The notes below the pieces were generated by a model. It ran no database searches and was not told the DNA's origin. It saw nothing but the letters and a program-made list of their open reading frames with translations. This document shows, one piece after another, positions 13,547 to 16,307 of a stretch of DNA of 16,307 bases. Location of the stretch: positions 1 through 16,307 of the forward strand of contig DAITVZ010000085.1 of the NCBI GenBank assembly GCA_036841525.1, read 5' to 3'. Position numbers and translations under genes: made by a program. This DNA is from JAAYEA01 sp012689325. GTDB taxonomy: Bacteria > Chloroflexota > Anaerolineae > JAAYEA01. Position 1 is the first letter of the stretch; each line of letters opens with the position of its first letter.

Positions 13547-14593
13547 CTAGCCCTTCAGATACTCGTCGATGGCCGCTTTGCTGATGCGGTAGGAATTGCC
13601 GATCTTGCGGGCCTTGAGCTCGCCGGCGTCGATGGCGGCGATGATGTCCGCCTCGCTCACCTGGACGTAGGCCGCGGCCTGGGCGGCGCTCATCACGTCC
13701 GGCGCCGCGGCGGCGGCAGGCTGCGGGGCCTGCGCCGGCGCCTGGGCCGCGCCCGCCACAACGGGGATCCCGCCGGCGGTCAGCACGCCCTTGCCCGCCA
13801 GCACGGCGCCGAGGCCCGCCAGGTCGTCCACGCCCTTGTTGCCGGCGGCGAGGATGGCGTCCGCTTGCTGCAACACGGCATAGGTCCCCGCGTCCAGCAG
13901 GCCCATGTCGCGCAGCGCCTTGGCCGAGGTCTCTTGCGGGCTAAAGCCGCCAAAGCGGAAGAAGGTCAGCCGGAAGCCCATGGCCGCAAACTCTTCCTGG
14001 ATCTTGGCCTGCACGCCCGAGGCGAACTCGTCCATCATGGACTGGGCCTTTTGCAGCGTGCCTGGCCCGGTCTCGGTCACCAGGTCGGTGAGGGCCTGGA
14101 CGATGAGGGAGACCATACGCTCGCGCAGCATCTCGATGGTATAGGCCGAGCCGGGGCGGATAAAGCCTACGAACTGGTTGAGGAAGGTCTGTGGGTCGGA
14201 GAGCTGCACGCCAAAGTTGCCGTGGGCGCCGATCAGCAGCCAGCCCAGGCCGATCCCCGGCGTCTGCAGGGCGATGGGCTGGACGGTGCCCCAGCGCAAC
14301 TGCGGGAACTCGCGGGTGCTGGTGTAAAAGATGCTGGCCTGGAATGGCGTGTTGCCGCCAAAGACGATGTTGCTCAGCAGGCCGGTGAGCAAGGGGATGT
14401 TGGCGGTGGTGACGGTGTGGCGGCCGGGGCCAAAGGCATCCAGCGCCTTGCCGTCGCGCACGAAAATCGCCTGTTGCGCCGGGCCGACCACGATCTGGGA
14501 GCCGATGCGCAGGTCTTGGATCTGGTGGTGGTAGGCGACCGTGGTGGTCATGTTATCGTCGTACTGGACGACGACATCCGCAATGCGTACCAT
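13547..14593 (-). CDS. SPFH-domain protein (YdjI-like) with C-terminal helix-turn-helix
   Basis: A 348-residue protein. Residues about 28-245 match the SPFH/Band-7 group often labelled 'virion core protein-like' (B. subtilis YdjI type): SQIVVGPAQQAIFVRDGKA at 32-50, then GPGRHTVTTANIPLL at 55-69, and a long helical part from 155. There is no N-terminal membrane helix. A Gly/Ala/Pro linker (about 262-298, with PAQAPQPAAAAAP) leads to a 48-residue tail (MSAAQAAAYVQVSEADI, AGELKARKIGNSYRI, AIDEYLKG) that matches HTH_17/excisionase-like DNA-binding domains. YdjI-type proteins usually end in a zinc ribbon, so this replacement is notable. AAGGAGG lies eight bases before the ATG. It follows the coiled-coil gene by 13 nt, clearly one operon. 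A role in membrane organisation is inferred from the family; DNA binding is untested. Confidence 0.88.
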   Translation of the reverse strand: MVRIADVVVQYDDNMTTTVAYHHQIQDLRIGSQIVVGPAQQAIFVRDGKALDAFGPGRHTVTTANIPLLTGLLSNIVFGGNTPFQASIFYTSTREFPQLRWGTVQPIALQTPGIGLGWLLIGAHGNFGVQLSDPQTFLNQFVGFIRPGSAYTIEMLRERMVSLIVQALTDLVTETGPGTLQKAQSMMDEFASGVQAKIQEEFAAMGFRLTFFRFGGFSPQETSAKALRDMGLLDAGTYAVLQQADAILAAGNKGVDDLAGLGAVLAGKGVLTAGGIPVVAGAAQAPAQAPQPAAAAAPDVMSAAQAAAYVQVSEADIIAAIDAGELKARKIGNSYRISKAAIDEYLKG

Positions 14594-14606
14594 GAGCTAT
14601 TCCTCC

Positions 14607-15128
14607 TTAAGCCGTGCCTCTTAGTATCTTTTCCCGCTCGCCAAAGGTGTCATTCGCGACGCCGACGATGCTGGAGGCCTTGCGAATCGCCGCGGGAACC
14701 TCTTGCCCCGCGTCGATGGCGGCCTGGACGTCGTCGAGACCGGTCTTGATGGCCTCCACGTTGTTCAGCAAGGTGATGTCAAAGTTATAGATGGCGTCCA
14801 GCGTGTCCTCTTTCACCTTGGTGACGTTGAAGGCGCCGCTGTAGCCGTAGCTGGCTCCCCGCACGCGGTCCATGAAGCGGCGCAGCCGGGTCTCCACCGT
14901 CTGCAGGTCGTCCACATAGATCAGCATCCCGCCGCTCAGGAGCTGACGCTGCAGGTCAGCCACGCGCCGCCACTGCACCTCGAGCTGTCGCGCCACGTCG
15001 TCGCGCAGCAGTTTGTCCGTCTCGCGACGCAGCTCCTTCTCCTTGTACCCCTTGTAAAAGGGGAGCTTTTCGGCCAACTTTTCCAGTTTGCCCTTCTGTT
15101 CCTGCGCCTTGCCGAGGGTATCCTCCAT
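14607..15128 (-). CDS. Coiled-coil partner protein of the SPFH operon, unknown function
   Basis: A 173-residue, charged, largely helical protein. Residues about 1-70 (KLEKLAEKLPFYKGYKEKE, then RRETDKLLRDDVARQLE) look like a coiled coil; the middle holds GASYGYSGAF and VKEDTLDAIYNFD, and the end is again helical. No membrane segment or catalytic motif is seen. I recall similar genes beside SPFH genes in Chloroflexota but know of no named function. The start at 15126-15128 is chosen because AAGGAG lies eight bases upstream; an in-frame ATG at 15146 contains that same binding site within its first codons and is therefore unlikely. It is the first gene of a two-gene operon with the SPFH-HTH gene, and divergent from the prohibitin-type gene. 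Confidence 0.8.
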   Translation of the reverse strand: MEDTLGKAQEQKGKLEKLAEKLPFYKGYKEKELRRETDKLLRDDVARQLEVQWRRVADLQRQLLSGGMLIYVDDLQTVETRLRRFMDRVRGASYGYSGAFNVTKVKEDTLDAIYNFDITLLNNVEAIKTGLDDVQAAIDAGQEVPAAIRKASSIVGVANDTFGEREKILRGTA

Positions 15129-15173
15129 GGATTTCTCTCCTTCCATATGTGGGCATAGGCATCATGCAAGATC

Positions 15174-15201
15174 ATTCTACCACGTCTGCACACGTGCGCA
15201 A
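15174..15201 (-). promoter_or_regulatory. Candidate promoter of the coiled-coil/SPFH-HTH operon
   Basis: On the minus strand TTGCGC (15196-15201) and TAGAAT (15174-15179) are 16 nt apart. The spacer contains an inverted repeat, CACGT (15181-15185) and ACGTG (15192-15196) around six bases, which could be an operator. Confidence 0.5.
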
Positions 15202-15239
15202 ATCGCCCAGTGGCGCGGTGCTCGCAACCCTGCCGCGCC

Positions 15240-15273
15240 TTTCCCGTATATTATACGAAGATCAGCGGGGAAA
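15240..15273. promoter_or_regulatory. AT-rich palindrome between divergent SPFH operons
   Basis: CGTATATTATACG (15245-15257) is a perfect 13-nt dyad in otherwise GC-rich DNA, flanked by TTTCCC (15240-15245) and GGGAAA (15268-15273), which are also complementary. Its position between the two divergent promoters suggests an operator. On the minus strand it also contains TATAAT, though without a matching -35 box. Confidence 0.45.
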
Positions 15274-15307
15274 AGTCGCTGATATGGGTCATGGCCCGCC
15301 GGCGCGC

Positions 15308-15336
15308 TTGGCGGCCAGGCCGAGTTGCGGTACAAT
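15308..15336 (+). promoter_or_regulatory. Promoter of the prohibitin-type SPFH gene
   Basis: TTGGCG (15308-15313) and TACAAT (15331-15336) are 17 nt apart, matching 9 of 12 consensus positions. Transcription would begin about 20 nt upstream of the ATG, leaving just enough leader for the GGAGGAG site. Confidence 0.7.
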
Positions 15337-15365
15337 GATAGATACCCGTATTGGAGGAGAGAGAG

Positions 15366-16247
15366 ATGCAAAGAAACGCCAAGTTCCCGTGGCAGACGCT
15401 GTTGATCGCCCTGTTGCTGGTGGTCGTGTTGATTGTGATCTTTTCCAGCTATACGATCATCGACCCAGGGCATCGCGGCGTGGTGGTGATGCTGGGCGCG
15501 ACGGAGGACCGGACGCTGCCCGAGGGCTTTCACCTGGTGATCCCGCCCATGGCCCGGCGCGTCGTCGCCGTGGATGTCCGCACCAAGAAAGTGGAAGTGA
15601 ACGTCGAGGCCGCCTCGTCCGATATGCAGCTCATCCAGGTCACCGGCGTGCTCAACTATCACCTGGACCCTGAGAAAGTGAGCCAGCTTTACAAGCAGGT
15701 GGGCCTGAACTTTGAGGAGATCATCATCGGGCCGGCGATGCAAGAGGCGATCAAGGCCGCCACCGCCACCTTCCGGGTGGAGCGCATCCTGGTGGAGCGG
15801 ACGGTAATCCGCGATCAGATCGAGGAGGACCTGAGGCAGCGGCTGAACGTCAACAATATCGTCGTGGACGCCTTCTCACTGGCCGACGTGACCTTCTCGG
15901 CCGAGTTTGACGCCGCCATCGAGCGCAAGCAGATCGCCGAGCAGTCGGCCATCCAGAAGCAGTACGAACTGCAGGCGGCGCAAAAGGACGTCGAGATCAC
16001 CCTGGCCAAGGCCGAGGGCGAAAAGAAGGCCGCCGTCATCGCCGCGGAGGGGCAAGCGGAAGCCCGCAAGCTCGAGGCTGCCGCGGAGGCCACCGCGCTG
16101 GAGCTGATCTCCAAGCAACTGGCGCAGAACCCCAGCCTGATCCAGTACGAGTGGGCGCGCCGGCTGGCCCCCTCGGTGAACACCATCATGCTCCCCGGCG
16201 GTCAGGATATCATCCTGGACGCCAAGTCGCTGACCTCGGGCAACTAG
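15366..16247 (+). CDS. Prohibitin-type SPFH/Band 7 membrane protein
   Basis: A 293-residue protein with an N-terminal membrane helix (about 7-29) directly followed by the SPFH domain (about 30-200). Prohibitin features include the opening IIDPGHRGVVVMLGA, LPEGFHLVIPPMARRVV, the VRTKKVEV strand, and the stretch after DFG-like FSLADVTFSAEFDAAIERKQIAEQ (written here in part). A long charged helix (about 180-255, rich in AEGEKKA and AEARKLEAAAEA repeats) is the coiled coil used for ring assembly, and the end, YEWARRLAPSVNTIMLPGG, resembles prohibitin C-termini. Such proteins form large membrane-bound rings that scaffold proteases or organise microdomains. The frame is open from a TTG at 15351, but the ATG at 15366 follows GGAGGAG (15353-15359) and is the start. 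It is divergent from a second SPFH gene. No terminator is visible before the artefactual end. Confidence 0.93.
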   Translation: MQRNAKFPWQTLLIALLLVVVLIVIFSSYTIIDPGHRGVVVMLGATEDRTLPEGFHLVIPPMARRVVAVDVRTKKVEVNVEAASSDMQLIQVTGVLNYHLDPEKVSQLYKQVGLNFEEIIIGPAMQEAIKAATATFRVERILVERTVIRDQIEEDLRQRLNVNNIVVDAFSLADVTFSAEFDAAIERKQIAEQSAIQKQYELQAAQKDVEITLAKAEGEKKAAVIAAEGQAEARKLEAAAEATALELISKQLAQNPSLIQYEWARRLAPSVNTIMLPGGQDIILDAKSLTSGN

Positions 16248-16276
16248 TCCGCGCAGTCCAAAGCCCCTCCCGTTCG

Positions 16277-16307
16277 TTTTTTTTTTAATGATACGGCGAC
16301 CACCGAG
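16277..16307. other. Sequencing-adapter artefact at the contig end
   Basis: The last 21 bases (16287-16307, AATGATACGG onward) are identical to the beginning of the Illumina P5 flow-cell adapter, preceded by T10 (16277-16286). On the reverse strand this is adapter followed by A10, the order expected when a read runs through the adapter. These bases are not genomic, and sequence immediately before them may also be unreliable. Confidence 0.95.

Overview
The window is a GC-rich (by eye about 65%) bacterial chromosome fragment, most likely from an uncultured member of the Chloroflexota (Anaerolineae or Caldilineae type). This assignment is an inference. It rests on a large secreted protein with Thr/Pro 'TPTPT' linkers and a YLPLILRN motif, on SPFH genes beside a small coiled-coil gene, and on the overall gene mix. 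Promoters look like ordinary sigma-70 (TTGACA / TATAAT with 16-18 nt spacers), and nearly every gene has a clear AGGAGG ribosome-binding site. These two signals decide several starts that differ from the longest open frame. I see no rRNA, tRNA, CRISPR array or transposase.

Layout: (1) 72-3328, minus strand: a membrane-anchored, cysteine-rich 4Fe-4S protein and a heparinase II/III-type polysaccharide lyase. (2) 3329-3712: a divergent promoter region holding three adjacent perfect or near-perfect hairpins. (3) 3713-5687, plus: a secreted di-heme cytochrome c peroxidase/MauG-type protein, a terminator, and a small four-helix membrane protein. (4) 5852-9949, plus: a 1365-residue secreted protein with seven DUF11-like repeats between two Thr/Pro-rich linkers and a C-terminal laminin-G-like domain. 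(5) 10063-11145, minus: a GH33-type sialidase. (6) 11146-11801: a gene-free divergent region with a heptamer array, a cluster of hairpins and the next promoter. (7) 11802-12551, plus: two small genes, probably both dimeric alpha/beta-barrel proteins, the second a GYD-domain protein. (8) 12669-13298, minus: a ThuA-domain protein. (9) 13406-13530: a perfect 28-bp inverted repeat and a GNRA-loop terminator. (10) 13547-16247: an SPFH locus, with an SPFH protein fused to a helix-turn-helix domain plus a coiled-coil partner on the minus strand, and a prohibitin-type SPFH protein divergent on the plus strand.

How the genes may work together: the lyase, the sialidase and the ThuA protein fit scavenging of acidic or amino-sugar polysaccharides, but the two glycan enzymes lack visible signal peptides. 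The SPFH genes look like a membrane-microdomain or envelope-stress module. The peroxidase and the iron-sulfur protein are redox functions with no obvious link to the rest.

The most unusual non-coding feature is a family of three 97-bp imperfect palindromic elements (9963-10059, 12145-12241, 12565-12661). Each follows a stop codon and is bounded by 13-bp dyads related to GACCTGWCAGGTC. The last 31 bases of the window (T10 plus the start of the Illumina P5 adapter) are a sequencing artefact, not genome.
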